Assembly (NCBI GenBank): GCA_022818135.1
Contig: JAFMSR010000002.1
Location: 44,244,699-44,308,698 of the forward strand
Length of the DNA: 64,000 nt
Direction: 5' to 3'
From: Saxidomus purpurata
Taxonomy: Eukaryota > Mollusca > Bivalvia > Venerida > Veneridae
In this document: positions 35,111 to 50,400 of the stretch, piece after piece
How the letters are laid out: every line of letters begins with the position of its first letter
Numbering within the stretch: position 1 is the stretch's first letter
Made by a program: the position numbers and the translations under genes
Notes under the pieces: generated by a model
Seen by the model: only the letters and a program-made list of their open reading frames with translations
The model's database searches: none
Told to the model about the DNA's origin: nothing

Positions 35111-37980
35111 GAACTGATCTAGTATATTACATACAGTGGTGAGAGTTTTGACAAGAGCAAGTCCTGAGATAGAGGCCGTTGTAACCCATAAATGGTCCTG
35201 GGCAAAGCTCTGGTTGGGGGATGTAGGTGGCATGAACCTCCTGGGTTATAGATATTTCTGAAAGCTTCTGATACATTTTCAGACAACCAAACTTGTCATA
35301 CATTTTAAGAAATTGAGTTTGGAAAAGAAAGACAGGCACTTTCATTTGCAGTTACTACAGAATGTTAAAGATTCCTTTACATACGAAATATGAACATATA
35401 AAATCCCACTGAAATCAATCTGTTTTACTGTAGAATGTACAAAGACATTATGGGTAAATACCTTTCACTGGAGTGATTTGAAAGACATTTGCAAGCCAAC
35501 CATAGAGACACAAGCTGCCCCCTCTACTGGAACAATGAACTTGGCCCTCATAAAAAACTCCAGGGATCCGGTATACGTTCACTTCTACGCATACACTGGT
35601 TCTCACACCTTACAAAACTCTATGCAATAGTTTACCAATCATGAAATTTTCAGGGTCATGTTTTTTTCATTGCAGTAAATGTTTCTTCCATTACCTCAAA
35701 TACCATATCTTACACGTGTGATGTGTAAATATATAAGAAATATGTAATTTACTTCACACGTATGCTAACATCTGTACCTATGTAAGAAATATAAAATTTG
35801 TGTTTAAAATATGCTACCATTACGTAACTTTCAAAATATAAAAGTATTTTTCACACATATATTATGCAACTGCACCTTACAAAAAATAATTGTACAAATT
35901 TCTTAGAGTTGGACTCCCTACCCAAACATTTGAAACATTAACCGCTGAAATGTACTGCATCAAGTGCACAGCTACAAAAATACATTACCATAAAAATACA
36001 GCACACTCTCTTGCATGAGTAACTGATATGTATACACGGTATCATTGCTTGATGGACCTGATACATAGTAATACTTTACAACTTCTTGGAACATGTGAGT
36101 TGCCTGATAGTACAGAAAAACTGAGGATATGTTACATCTATTTATAGCAACAACACGTGCACCCTCATATTTAGTGATCGACAATGTCACTGGAAACCTG
36201 TCACTGAAAGTACAATACTGCAATAAGAAATGAAACCTTTTTGCGCCCAAACAAGAATTACCTGACAGAATTATAAAGGTATATGTTATAAGGTATACGA
36301 TAGCAAATCCATAATCTTTTGTACTAATCATGCTGTCACTACAGCCTGTGTAATCAACACTACTACGTTCAAGAACTAGGTCATTATCTAAAACCCAAAC
36401 TTACCAGTTGTGTGGGCTTTTTTTTGTATCTTTACTGGAAATTACAAGGGAACTGGAAAAGCCCTATTGGTGAAAACATACTGACTAGATGGTGTATATA
36501 TACAGTGCTGTACTGTAAAATTCTGTACAATGTTATAAAAATGTAAAAAGCATAATTTGTGACCGAACAAAAATCTCAAGTTTGCATTAATAGACTGTCA
36601 TTCAAACAAGCAGAAAATATACACAAAAGGTAAAGATACATTACACATTTAAAGTACTGACTATCTAACAAGGCACTGTTTTCATAATTTTGTATCACTG
36701 GATAAAATATCACACTCTGTATTCTTTTATATTCCTGCATATTTTCAGGTAAATGGCGAAAGCGAGACTTGGATCATTCTACCCGGTATGTCTAATTGGA
36801 TAAATTCTACGTAAATTTTTGAATTTGTAAAATATCTCACTATAAATATTAAGAATTACGTCTGAACGAAATTCTTTATTAAAAAAATAAATCTTAATAC
36901 AGTTCTGTTCCAAAAGTTTGTGTCAACTGTTGTGAAAAAATGCGAACGCAGAACAATCAACTGGTACAAACTTTTCAAACAGTCTGTAATTAATTAACTT
37001 TACTGTTGGTCACAAACTGTTAACAAATATTGAGAGAATAACTGGAGCACCTTTTTTTGAAAAAGTTATAATCAACAACATCAGGCAGAACTCCATATTT
37101 GTGAAGCTTCCGAATTACAAGGTTTTAAAAAAAAAACGAGATCATTTTGCCAAAATTTTGAAATATATTTGTATACATTTTTTTTGTTATTACTTACTTT
37201 GAAAAGGCCAACAGTTTTTTCTTTATTTTGATCTGGCCTAAAAATGTGCCGATTTAATATTTTAACAATTTATTTACAATCGGGGGCAAATTGTGACATT
37301 TACTGTAATCCTGGTTGCAAAAGAACCAGCCGCAGTCTACAATAAAGTTGGATCTAAACGGTTGTTGCAGCTAGGGCCAATGCTTGCTGTTACAACTTTA
37401 AACAAACTTGTACAACTTCACATATATTGACATGTATGAAGGCCCGTAACTCTCCATATTGACAAAAAGGGAACTCGAAATTATCACTTCAGTATTGGAA
37501 AGCTTTGTTAACTTCACATGATCCAATCAAATGATCAATTAATTTTATTAATAAATTTCAGATTACTTTAAGAATTCTCTCTTGAACCGTCATATAACAA
37601 CCAACAACTTTTAAACAGTACAACTGACTTTTGGCTTTGTTATTCTGTTATCGACACCACTTCTACACTACAGAATTCTGCCTGAAAATATACTATCCAT
37701 AACAAGCTACCAAATCTAGTCAGGCATTCTTATACTCAAGGTAGTCATGGTAACCAAAAAACCTCTCACAAGAAACATCTGTTACGTCACAGAATAAAAC
37801 AACAATATGAAAACAGTGAGATACAAAAAGACATAACAAATTGTTTAACAAAAACAAGTACGGTATATATAAAAACAGATCATGGAATGATAAAGAAATA
37901 GTGCATTGGAAACCCAGTAAATTTACATAACAATGCATACATCAACCTGAAAGGGTCTTATATTCAACTTTTAACTGTTT
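35111..37980. other. Intergenic stretch without recognised features
   Basis: AT-rich region between the tandem-core element and the RGS gene 3' end. A 119-codon minus ORF at 35972-36331 has no recognisable domain. Some of this may belong to a long RGS 3' UTR. Confidence 0.4.
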
Positions 37981-37988
37981 TCATTTAC

Positions 37989-38375
37989 GTGTCATTTATT
38001 CTAGACATTTGTGAATGTGTCAATATCTTTAAACATCACTCTGTGAGTAAACATTTACAGATATTTGTGAATATACCAACATTTCTAGACATTTGTGACC
38101 TTGTCAATATTTACTCACATTTTGTGGATATGCCCAAGTATTCACAAATGTTTGTAAACATGTCAACATTTACAAACATTTGTAACTATGTCAACATTTA
38201 CAAGGAGTTTCAAGTACTAGTATGTCACTATGTACAAGCAACTGTGAACATTTCTAGACATTTTTGAATTTCTCAACATTTTAGACATTTGTGAACATTT
38301 CAACATTTTAGACATTTGTGAAACTGCCAACATGATAGAAATTTGTGATTTCTTCATAATTTCTAGACATTTGTG
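37989..38375. repeat. Minisatellite of ACATTTGTGAA units, probable RGS 3' UTR
   Basis: About 16 degenerate copies of TCTAGACATTTGTGAA, or CAACATTTACAAACATTTGT, at roughly 20-30-bp steps. It starts about 120 bases past the RGS stop codon. A minus-strand AATAAA (TTTATT at 37995-38000) lies at its far edge and could end the transcript. Confidence 0.6.
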
Positions 38376-38497
38376 TAGGCTATTAATATTGCAGTAATTT
38401 CAGAATTTTTAAACGAATCATTGAATCAGTATCCAAAGGTTTACATCAACGTTTCTTTTTTTTCTTTACATAATATTACATTTCGACGATCTTCAAC

Positions 38498-41400
38498 TTA
38501 AGAGTCTCCCTCCCACGGTGTGACAATATTTGTTCTTGGTACACTAATGGCTAAGCATGGTGAAACAGCCTCAGACTTGCGATTTCCTTCTATATTCATC
38601 CCTTGAAATCCTCTCGGCACCTCCAAGTTGCTACGGCGACGTGGATCGTTACTACCAGTGATTTTGTTGTCATCCATGATTTCTGTGCGTCTCCTTAATG
38701 ATGGCGAATTGGATTGCCTATTAAAGTAAAAGAGACGCGATGAGCTGAAAGTAACGATATAATTCCTACAAAACAAAATCTCCTTTCCTCATTTCTGAAA
38801 AGGCGGATTTTTCCTAGCTTTATATCAAAAAATTTACTCTACTGATGGTAACTATCATTCCATCCTTTTTTTCATTTTTTTTTTTTTAATATTTACCAAC
38901 ATGAAGTATTTTCATAAATAGACACAAAGACACAATTTTCCTGCTTTTGTGACTAAGACCATGAGATTTGGTTTCCGAGAGATTTCTTACAAGACTGGTT
39001 GCTGGACTTGATCAGATCTGCTTCCATGAAAATGTCAGACAATGTAAGCCAATCTTTTACCTTTGAACTACATGTTTTAGAATTATTACAAAATGATAAA
39101 GAAGGCTGTTTAGTAGGCATTTATATCAGAGTACATGTATATAATACTGAATATTCAAGTACACATAATCAAGTATTACAACTGAGTGTAAGACATTATC
39201 CCCTAGGAAATTAAACCCTTAGCTAAATTTTGCACATGAGGACATTATTCTGTTCATTGTTTTGTGAAGGAGGACGTTACCATCTTCATAGTTTGCAAAG
39301 GCGGACATTATCCCCTTCGTTGTTTGCAAAGGCGGACATTATCCCCTTCGTTGTTTGCAAAGGCGGACATTTTCCTCTTCACTCTTCAAAGTGTAAAGTT
39401 TTATTCAATATCATCATTAAGTTGAAATTGAAAGTTTTTTTTGCTAGATTTTTAAGTTTTGTCAAAGAATTTAGAGATACCTGTAATTATTATGTAGATG
39501 CATTTAGAAAGATAATTAGATGAAGAGGCATATGTCTGCTTTTGCAAACTCATACAGTTACCAATGTCCTCCTGAGTGTGCAAAATTCAGCTTAAGGCCT
39601 ACTGTCCTACGAGATAATGACCATTTACCGGTCACCATTACACCCATGTTAAGATATGGTGTCCATCTTTTAACTACCAATGTTGAATATGTGTAATGTG
39701 ATTACATTAGGTATTTGTGTGACATGGGTTCAGCTTTGGGTGGGGGGATGGGAGGGTGAGGGGGTGATGTGCAACAGTACTCATAACATGTGTTTTGTAA
39801 TGAATGGTGTTGCCTGACCTAGGAAAACATGTATATCAATTCCTACCCATTGGAAACATCTACAGCAGTATGAATTCACATGCCATGTTGCATACAAGCT
39901 TTGACTTCATTTTTCATCTCAAGCAATTTTACCCATGAAAAACATTTGATGAAACACCCACATTAAGGCAAAAAGGCAAAGTGGGTATTCAAAACAATTT
40001 GTATATTCTTAATATTTATAAATCATTAAAAACTACAGTAACATGTGTGGAAAACATTTGTTTTGAAATATACCTTTGCATTTATCTTTTTCAACATATA
40101 TTTTACCTGACAAGGTTTTCAAAATGAAAGAATGCCTTTAAATAACAAAACAATCCAAGACTGTCACAGTTGATCAAAATTTTGTTACAGCTATTTCATA
40201 ATAAATAAATATTGACTTTTGTTCATTCTTTGTGGAAACATTTCGTGACATCTAAGGACATTTGTAATATCCGAAAACATTTCGTGAATCTGATGACATT
40301 TGATATATCCGAGGACATTTCGTGAATCTGAGGACATTTGTAATACCGAGGACATATCATAACATCTGAGGACATATCCGAGGACATTTCGTGACATCTG
40401 AGGACATTTGTAATATCCGAGGACATCTCGTGACATCTGTGGTCATTTTGTGACATCTTAGGACAAATCATGACAACTGAGGACATTCATGACATCTACA
40501 TTTGTGACATCTGAGGACATTTCGTGACATCTGTGGACAAGACATGACTTTTTAGGACATTTAATGACATTTTTTGATTTTCGAAAAGCTCACCAATTTA
40601 ATAAACTTTATAAATGAAACTGTAAAACACAATGGTAACCTTGGCAAGTATAGCACAAACACACTAAACAGACACTGAACAGACAATCAGCTCTACCAGA
40701 AGCACACAAAACACCGGCAGTCTAAAATCACCAAATGCAAAGTATAAATGACTATGATACACTCATACTTAAGCTGCACAATACAGATTTGCACCAAACC
40801 CCCATGCAAATGTTATAATTAATTAACAAGCAATTTTATATAGAACACATACCAAGATGCACACAAGTCAATAGCATCATTAATCTTTAGGTGTATATCA
40901 ATTTACTGACCTCAAAATGAGTGAATAAGGATACAGTAAACCCCGTATATAAGAACTTGTTGGGACCATTTAAATTTGTCCCTTATACACACAGTATGTT
41001 ATATCCATATATCATTTTCATATAATAAAAAAGAAGGGATAAAATTCGGGCCCAGAAAATGTGTTCCTCATATCTAGAATTTAGTAATGTTCCGAGTCAT
41101 TATGTACGGAGTTTACTGTTCTATAAATAGAAAAACGTGATTTGTCTATGCAGGGACTGACAAGATAGCTGTCAACAGATTTTCAGGTGGAGTTTGAAAA
41201 AATAATTAAAACCAACACCACATTAGCCCACTTTTATGACAACAATCGCAAAATTCCAAAGACTAACTATGATCCAATCAGTATGATTTGTTTGCATTCA
41301 GGATTAAAACATCTCTAAATCAAAATGACCAACAAACACCATTTTGGTTTGCTAATTCATAGTTCAGTTTAGATCGAATAGTATAAGTATGTTCGATTCT

Positions 41401-44400
41401 ACACAGTTTAACCGTAACCTTTGCAGCATTCCTAGAAAAACTATGGGTAATCTCTGTACCTAATTTCCTGCCAGTAACTTGTAAAACTTTTCTTTGAAAC
41501 ATAAATATGTACAAATGTATAATAATCTCTATACCTAAAAGAAATTGGTCAACATTTTTCTGGAAACAGAACATTTACAAATAAGAACAAATAGCCTGTC
41601 AAACATTTCTGGGAAACATTACCTTCTACCAGCGAACTACAAAAAATTCTGTTACACTGTAAAGTTAATTGTTACCCAGAGGCTGATTCTAAACAAAATT
41701 GAGCAAAATCAGAGTAAAAACTGTTTTGAACAAGTTTTTACGTTTAATATTCAATCTAACCATTACGATTTCAAGTATATTTTAAAGAAAGCAAGTATTT
41801 ACTGTCAGAGACTGTGTGATCAGGTTGATAACCCATTACTGCTATCAATTTTATTCCATATAATTATATATTTTATATGAAACGTGTTGTGACATTCAAA
41901 CTGAGTGGAGATACAGTCAAACTTGTATTAAGAGACCGCCCAAGGGAAAGACCAAAACCGGTCGCTTAATAAAATGCTCTCTTAATACAAAGCATCAACG
42001 GAAACGCAACCGTTTCCCATAAATATCGTACTTATGTCATGTGGAAATTTTTCAAAAATAGGAAAACAAGAGGGCCAAGATGGCTCCATATCGCTCACCT
42101 TGGTAAAAGTCCACTTGCCTGGTGGAAGACTAGATAATGTTATATACCAAATAAGTTTTCCTATATACGCCTTTGTAAAACAAATGATTCCCCCCCTCCC
42201 CCACCGGGCAAGGTCAATTTTGACCCCAGGGGCATAATTTGAACAAACTTTGAAGAGGTCTACTAGGCAATACTACATGCCAATTATCTATGCTCTAGGC
42301 CTTGTGGTTTCAGAGAAAAAGATTTTTCAAAAAAGTTTTCACCAATAAGCCTATGACCCCCCAAGTGACCCCGGGGTCAATTTTGACCCGGGGTCATAAT
42401 TTGAACAAACTTGGTGGAGGTACATAGCCAATGCTACATGCCAAATATCTAAGCTCTAGGCCTTGCGGTTTCAAAGAAGAAGATTTTAAAAGTTTTTACT
42501 ATATAAGTCTATGTAAAACTAAGTGACCCCCGTGCGGGGTCAATTTTGATCCGAGGGTCATAATTTGAACAATCTTGGTAGAGGTCCACTAGCCAATGCT
42601 ACATGCCAAATATCTAAGCTCTAGGCCTTGTGGTTTCAGAGAAGAAGATTTTTAAAGTTTTTCCTATATATTCCTATGCAAAACTAAGTGACCACCCCCG
42701 CGGGGGTCAATTTTTGATCCAGGGGTCATAATTTGAACAATCTTGGTAGAGGTCCCTAGACAATGCTACATGCCAAATATCTTAGCTCTAGGCCTTGTGG
42801 TTTCAGAGAAGAAGATTTTTAAAGTTTTTCCTATATATGCCTATGCAAAAACTAAGTGCCCACCCGTGCGGGGTCAATTTTTGACCCAGGGGTCATAATT
42901 TGAACAATCTTGGTAGAGGTCCACTAGACAATGCTACATGCCAAATATTAAGCTCTAGGCCTTGTGGTTTCAGAGAAGAAGATTTTTAAAGTTTTTCCTA
43001 TTTGTTGCCATAGCAACCAGAGTTCTGCATGGAATGGAATTCTTTGAACAATTTTGGTAGAGCTTCATGCAAGGAACATTCCTGCATAGTTTTATCAACA
43101 TTGGCCTAGAGGTTTCAGAGGAGATGTCATTTGAATCAAAATGTTGACGGACGACGGACAATCATCGATCAGAAAAGCTCACCTGCACATGAATGGTCGC
43201 CTAATACAAACAAAAGACCGATTATTGGTTGCTAACTACTGGTCGCTGGTCACGTTAGACAACAGTGGCTTAACGCAATAGCAAAACAGTGTGAAAACGC
43301 TCAGGGAGGGATTCAAAAGCGGTTGCTTAAAACAAAAGTCGCTTAATACACGTGGTCTCACGGACAAGTTTGACTGTATATTATTCGTGAATCACCAATC
43401 ACCCGCTGTGGAGAAGGGGATAAGATTAATAGTTTCTGTCATGAGCACGTGGTTCAGATCAAAATATCAATCACTGAGGGTAACTGTTTTGGTGGGAGTG
43501 ACTCTGCTGAGGTACCGCAAAACAGTTACCCGAGGTGACAGAAATTTTCATCTGAACCAAATGTCTCACGATTGAAACATTTTCTTGCATACCGTCTTGC
43601 ATTTAAGATTTCTAAATAAAAACTTATCAAAATGACGCATTAATCATACAAAAATTAGAATATTCAGATGTTATATTTGGCAAAGTGACGTCACAATGTT
43701 TTTTTTGTTATTCACATAGTGTCAACTGGCACAAAGGGATGCCAGACGGATTTTTCTGGCACGGGTAAAATCACCAGAAATGTTAATCTGATATGCAAGA
43801 AAACAGATATACTGAATGAAAATATATTATTTTGTGAATCACCAATCACCTGTGTGGAGAAGGGGGACACGACAATAAATAAAGGTTTGTATCCGAAGGG
43901 ACAGCACATCTATCGGAAGCACTATGTACAGCACTACGTACCCATCATAGGTCCCCATATAAATGCTGCTATCAGATCCCACGTATGAGGTTCTGAATGC
44001 AGTGAAAAATATAAATATATACATGTACATACAGTACTCAACAATGTCATACAAAACTGAAACTGCTCCAGATTTAAACAGTGACACAGATTCTTGGTTC
44101 CTTGTTTCAATAAATGTCTACGTTAAACTCTATAGATCTTATGAACAGAGAAAAATTCATGTTACATTGAAACTTCACTCTACGTTAACATACATCGTTT
44201 GTTGCCTACTGTAATTTGGGTAATATTTGCGATAATTTAATTTTCATTATTGTTGCAAAATTCCCAGTTCACTAATTAAAGAATCTCACAAAAGGTTAAT
44301 TTCACATAGATTTACTATAAGAGATATTTAAATTCCCGAATAAGAAATCGCGAGCTTTTCTTCATGCATAAAATTACCCAATTGACAGTATATCATTACA

Positions 44401-47400
44401 GTCCGATGTATTGAGTGTAACTCTAAAATCATTAGAATGATCTAAATAAGATATATCAATTCTCAAACTAAAAGACTATTTGTCTTAATGAAATCAAGAG
44501 GCCCAAAAGGGCCGGTACTGGACTTACTGGACTGTTCTGAGTAAGTTTTGTGAAAATCTTTTGATATCAGAAGTCACTGTGACCTTGACCCACTGACTCC
44601 AAAAATAGTAGGAATCATCTACTCAATAAGAACGATCATTTTATGAAGTTTCAAGACTTTCGTTGATAATATAATCTCAAGATATTGAGCTGAAATGATT
44701 TTCAAAGTTTGGGTCACTGTGACCTTGACCTTTGACCCCAAAAAACGATAGGGATCATATACAGGTTGCATGCAACCTTCTGAGCAAGTTTCATAAAAGT
44801 CAAATGAAATTTGTGACTAGAGTTTTATCAAGGAAAAGCTAATGGAGGTCACTGGATAGTGACCTTTAACCCACTGACCCCAAAACAGGGACCATCTACT
44901 CACTAAGACCAATCATGCGACGTAGTTTTAAAGACTGTGGATGATATTATGCCAAAAAGATTTTCAAAGTTCGGGTCACAGTGACCTTGACCTTGGGGAC
45001 TATCCTCAGGTTGCAGGAAGAAATCTTAAGAAATGGCAAAGTTATAGCCAATGTAAAATTTTGTGACAAATACTAAGTACAAAAAGGGGCATAACTCTGT
45101 TAAATATGACCTTGACCTACAAAATTCAGCGGCATCATGACCCTTTAATCATAAGCAATACATTTTGAAAGTTTGATGAAGAAATCTTAAGAAATGGCAA
45201 AGTTATAGCCAACGTTAAGTTTTTGTGACAGGCAGACCGACAGACAAAGTGATCCCTATGTACAGCCTTTTTCTCCGAAAGAATGACACAAAAACTGTCC
45301 GTCTGCGAAAGATAGCCCGATTCTAGTATCTAATGAAATGGCCACAGTTTTTAACTTAAAAACAACCCTTCACAAATTCATGGAAAATAATTATTGCATG
45401 CTCTGTTTATCTGTACGTAGATTATTTCATGCACAGATATAAATTTATTTCATGCAGTAATTGAAACTACATGTCAGAGTGAAAGAAAGGCGTAAACTTA
45501 TTAGCTTTCTTTTTAATTTTTAAATACCAAATAGAAAGAATGCAATGAAAGTCATGCCGAATAAAGTCTTAAGAGAGCATTCTGATTACAGAAATAATGT
45601 AGTCTCTACCAAAAAAAACGGACATACATTATAAAACATTTCTTATGTATTAATTCAACATGCACATTCTTACATGTACACAGTCCTTGGCAGTAACAAG
45701 ATATACAAAGAAGAAAAATTCAAATGTGCTAAATGATGCCCTACTGTTAAAATCTACTGCTTCTAAAAACAATGTCTAGTGTTCTAACATGCTACCTAAG
45801 GTTCCCAAAACATCGAAAATAGTTTCAGTCTTCCATTACCGTACATCGTCCCCCCCACCCCCCCTCCTTTCGCAGGATTCTTAAAATTAAAACAATGAAC
45901 AATTGAAACATTTTAGGATAGAAAGCACCAATTAGTATTATATTTGAAGTAATTAAGGATAAAGCTGTGTATAGATATCCATCACTGCACAAAATTAATC
46001 TGTCGCTTTCTACATGATTTCAAATGGCCCGCCAATCGCTTTCCGGTGAATAAACAAAATTTGCACTGCATTAAAATTACATGATACACAGTATCTAGTT
46101 ACTATATCTATGGAAAACCTCTGTTTGGAGTTCAAACCATAATTTCAGCTAGGGAACCCATTAACATGGTACAATCAATTAACGTCTGCTTCAAACTAAA
46201 ATTCTTCATGAGAACTAGATACTATTTTTTTAACAACTATAAGCACATACATGTAACATCATAGTGACTGCAAAATATATGTTTTGATATTTTCAAGCAC
46301 TCTGTTACCTGACTGATGGCTTTGGTTTTTCATCGAGTTCTCGGAGGTTGCCTGTACTGTATGAATGATACGCATGGCCTCCCATATCACCATCAGCACC
46401 TTGTCCATCGCTGGAAGCACTACCTCTCCGACGAACGTGTGGGCTTGGTGTTTTCTTACGGTTACTACCAAAGTTGAAAAACCTGAAGGGGATTCTCTAC
46501 ATATAGAGGTACATTAAGACAAACAATCAAACATTTTGTTTCAGCCTGTTATACCATATACTTACTACAAGAGGGAGATTATTTCTGACAAATTGAAGAT
46601 AATAATTCTACTCTGGAGCAGAACTCTGTGAGCAATTTTTTAAGAAGACTGGCACTGGAGGCCATTTTGTGCAGCAGAGAATAGTCATCTGAGTAAATCT
46701 GGTAGAGGACCATGCAACAAACAATCCTGTGCAAATGGGTGAAACTGGCGCAGTTGTTAAGATGTAATTTCAAGCAATTGCTGATGATGTACACCGCCTG
46801 ACACACGCTGTCAGTAATGAACATCAAGCGTTCTCCAATAGCTAACCAGGAGCACTCTGTGCTCAGGTTAGCTAAAAATGGACCACATATATTACCACAG
46901 CAGAATATATCACATTTTTGAGCCCATGAAAAGTTCTGGAAATAAAATACTGGAACCATTTTCATAATCTGTAGTTTAAATTGGCTTGTTTCGTTTAGCA
47001 TTTGCTACTGCCTTAAAGGGTCCTCTGGGTCAATTTTAGTTTGCGCCAACAAATCCAATAGAAAAGTTGCCAAGGCCCAAAGTTGGAGCCACTAGTCTTC
47101 AAAGGCACAGAACCCCTGGAGGAGAGGGAGTATACCATTTGTAGTTAGTTTGATTGCTGAAGCAACACTGTTTGTCAAAGTCATTTTTTCAACTTTTTGT
47201 ATTTTCAAGGGTCAATTTCATTTCTGAGCCAGGTGGGCTTCAATGGTTATGGCACGATCTCTAGGATTGCATATATAATTTTCTGTTCTGTTCTGCGCAA
47301 CAGACCCAAAAAGAAGAACAGTAGCTTCCTCGTTTGAAATTTTTGCACCTCGCATGTCCGTGAACTTATTTTCGACTATGTTTCTTATTTTAGCATTAAA

Positions 47401-50400
47401 CAGTTTTAAATTAAACAAAAGTGTGTTCAATACTGAAGGTTTTAAAGGCACAAAGCCAAGTTTCAGGAAAATTAAGGAAATTGCCGAGTCCCAAAGAATA
47501 TACCGCCCCAAAAAAACCCAATTTAAGTCTGTTATGACCGATATCAAACGGGTATTGAATGTGTTATGATCCCAGCGCAACGTGAATTAAAAGTAACAAT
47601 ACACAGCGCTGTCGCCAAAACCTAAAACTGTCAAACAACGTATTATAAATTCGCCGGGTCTATCATATTTCGTTTTATGATTGTTTACATTACACCTCTG
47701 ATCATCTGAGCGGCCACGTGCGCGTTATCAGAAGCGCATACCCCCTTCTTCCGTAAGCCTAGCCAACACGACATTTTTGATTATTTTTGGCGCCAAAAAC
47801 CCAGAAGATAGCGCCAGATTTCGTTTAGCATTCTACTGTCTAAAATCTGTCGGGTGTTTATTAGACTAGTACAGTCAAAACCTTCATCACGAGTGTTACA
47901 AACCGTTGTTTATCTCAAGCATATAGTGTTATAGCTATGGTTATTTCTTACTTTTTCTTGGTGTAGTGAGTTTGAGATGTTTCTTGCAGATGTTTATACT
48001 GCTCAGATCTAAGAAATCGAGTGTAACTGTCCTTCTTCATCAAGGCATATACATGCTCCATAGCTGGTTGGAATATATATCTACAAATAAAAAGTCGAGA
48101 AAAGGTCAATCATTTAAAAAAGCTAACCATAAATATTGCAAAGCATTAACTGAACACTGAACTGCTGCGTCTTTCACTTCAGCAGTTGTTGTTTAGACCT
48201 CATACACTACAAAAAATCACTAAAATAAACCTTAATTTTAATTAATTTTGCAGAAAAGTCAAGCTTTTACGTATAACGTTCGTATTATGCACAGTTATCA
48301 CTTCTCATGAGCTAAACACTCAACAAACCTGGTTTTCCCAGTGTCCTCTTTATCATGTTTCAACTGTTCGGTAACCTTCTCTAGCGTTTTACAATCCACA
48401 TTCACCTCACATGGAGCCCCAGCTGTCAAAAACTCTCTGTAAATAATCATTATTCATATATAACCACGTTCTCTAGATACTTCATGTATTGTAAATCGGA
48501 TAATATTTGCGATTACTTAATTTTCGCTATTTCCGCCTATATTACCCTATTGACTCTCTACAGAACCAAATCTTAATCCTTAAAAAGGTAGTGTTTAATA
48601 GGACCCATGAGTTCATAGCATCTGAAGTGTCTGAAGAATTATGAAGATATACAATGTAACTTCTTTGTTCCTTTTCTTATAGATATACATGTTCCTAAGG
48701 TACACTGGGAATGACTATTTCCTCTCAGCTTATCTAGATAGCTTATAATACTGGCTGTTCTCTAATTTTCAAATTAAAAGACAATGCACTTAAGAAGGCC
48801 ATTTGACCTGGGGATTCTGATTTGAGCAATCTTGGCAGAGGTCCACTACATAATGTTTTTTTTTACATTTCAAATATCTAAGCTCTGTGCCTTATAGGTC
48901 TAGACAAGAAGACTTTAGAAGTTTTTTCCTATATAAGCCTATGTTAAATCAAGTGACCATGCTCATTCTTGACCAGGGGATAATGATTTAAATAATCTTC
49001 GCAGAGGTCCAGAAGGTTATGATACATGCCAAATATCTAAGCTCTAGGCCTTGTGGTTTCAGATAAGAAATTTTTTTACATTTTTTCCTATAAAAACCTT
49101 TCTAAAATCAAGTCATACCTCAGGCAGGGTCAATTTTGATCTGGGGGTCACAATTTGTACAGAGGTTCACAAGACAGTGCTACATGCAAAATATCTAAGC
49201 TCTAGGCCTTCCAGTTTTTGAAAAGATTTTAAAGTTTTTCCTTTCCATTGCCATGGCTACCAGAGTCCTACATTGAATGACGTTTTTATAGCAGCATGCA
49301 AGGAACATCCCTGCCAAGTTTCATCAACATTGTCTACCTGGTTTCAGAGGAGATGTTGTTTAAAAGAAATGGTGGATGTCATACATAATACAATGGTCGC
49401 CGGATGGTGAGCGATCCTAATAGCTCACACTGGCATTTTGTGCCAGGCTGAGACAAATAACACAAGTAACTGCATAATGAACCATAAGAAAGGAGTGCCA
49501 AGATGGCCCTATATCGCTCACATGACCTAATTATGACCCAATTTGACCAAAATTCTACCATCAACTATATACCATAATCACAAAGTTCGGTTTGACCTTG
49601 ATGAGCCAACATTCTGACCAATTTACATGATGAATGGCTATAAAATATTACTACTAGGGTATTGACAAGGTTGTTTTTTTACTTGACCTAGTGCCCTAGT
49701 TTTAAATCCCAGGTAACCCACACTCAATCTTGACATAGAAATCATCCAGAAAAACACTATGACTGAATGTCATGACAATTGGGTATAAAATGTGGTCTCC
49801 AGAGTGTTGACAAGGTTTTAACTTGATCCGACCTTGTGGCCTACATTTTTACCCCAGGTGACCCAGTTTCAATCTTTACCTAGAAATCAGCGGAACAAAC
49901 ATTCTGACTAATTTTCATGATGATTGGTTAATAAATGTCGCTTCAAGAGTGTTAACAACAATTTTCACCAGGTGAATCAGATTCAGCGTTTACTTACAAA
50001 TCGTTTAGACAAACATTTTGATTAATTTCCATGATGACTGATGAATAAGTGTGGCTTCTAGAGAGCTTTAACAAAGTTTTTCTTTGATTGGACTGAGTGA
50101 CCTAGTTTTTGACCCCAGGTAAGCCAGGTTCAAACTTGGCCTAAAAATCATTGAAACAAACATTCTGACCAATGGCCTCTAGTGAATTAACAAGGTTTTT
50201 CTTTTATTTGACCTAGTTTTTGACCCGAGGTTACTGAGATTCACAGTTGACCTAGAAATCATTGAAATGAACATTCTGGCCAATTTGCATGATGATTGGA
50301 CAGAAAATGTACCCCTCTAGAGTGTTAACAAGGCTTTTCTTTGATTTAACCTAGTTTTTTTATCACAGGTGACCCAGAACCATGATCTGGTTGTTGTAAA

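Noticed and set aside
35972..36331. 119-codon hydrophobic minus ORF, possible membrane protein
   Set aside because: AT-rich region with no splice context or recognisable family; hydrophobic bias follows from T-rich codons.
46259..46471. Minus ORF beginning MVVTVRKHQ
   Set aside because: Shadow frame of RGS exon 46309-46482; the correct frame reads [15 protein letters not shown].
46579..47001. 140-codon minus ORF in RGS intron
   Set aside because: Does not fit the RGS phase, overlaps dispersed-repeat sequence (CAGGTTAGCTAAA-type ends), Cys/Leu-rich with no domain.
47218..47580. 120-codon minus ORF
   Set aside because: Begins without ATG (TTG), no domain, and has no matching exon.
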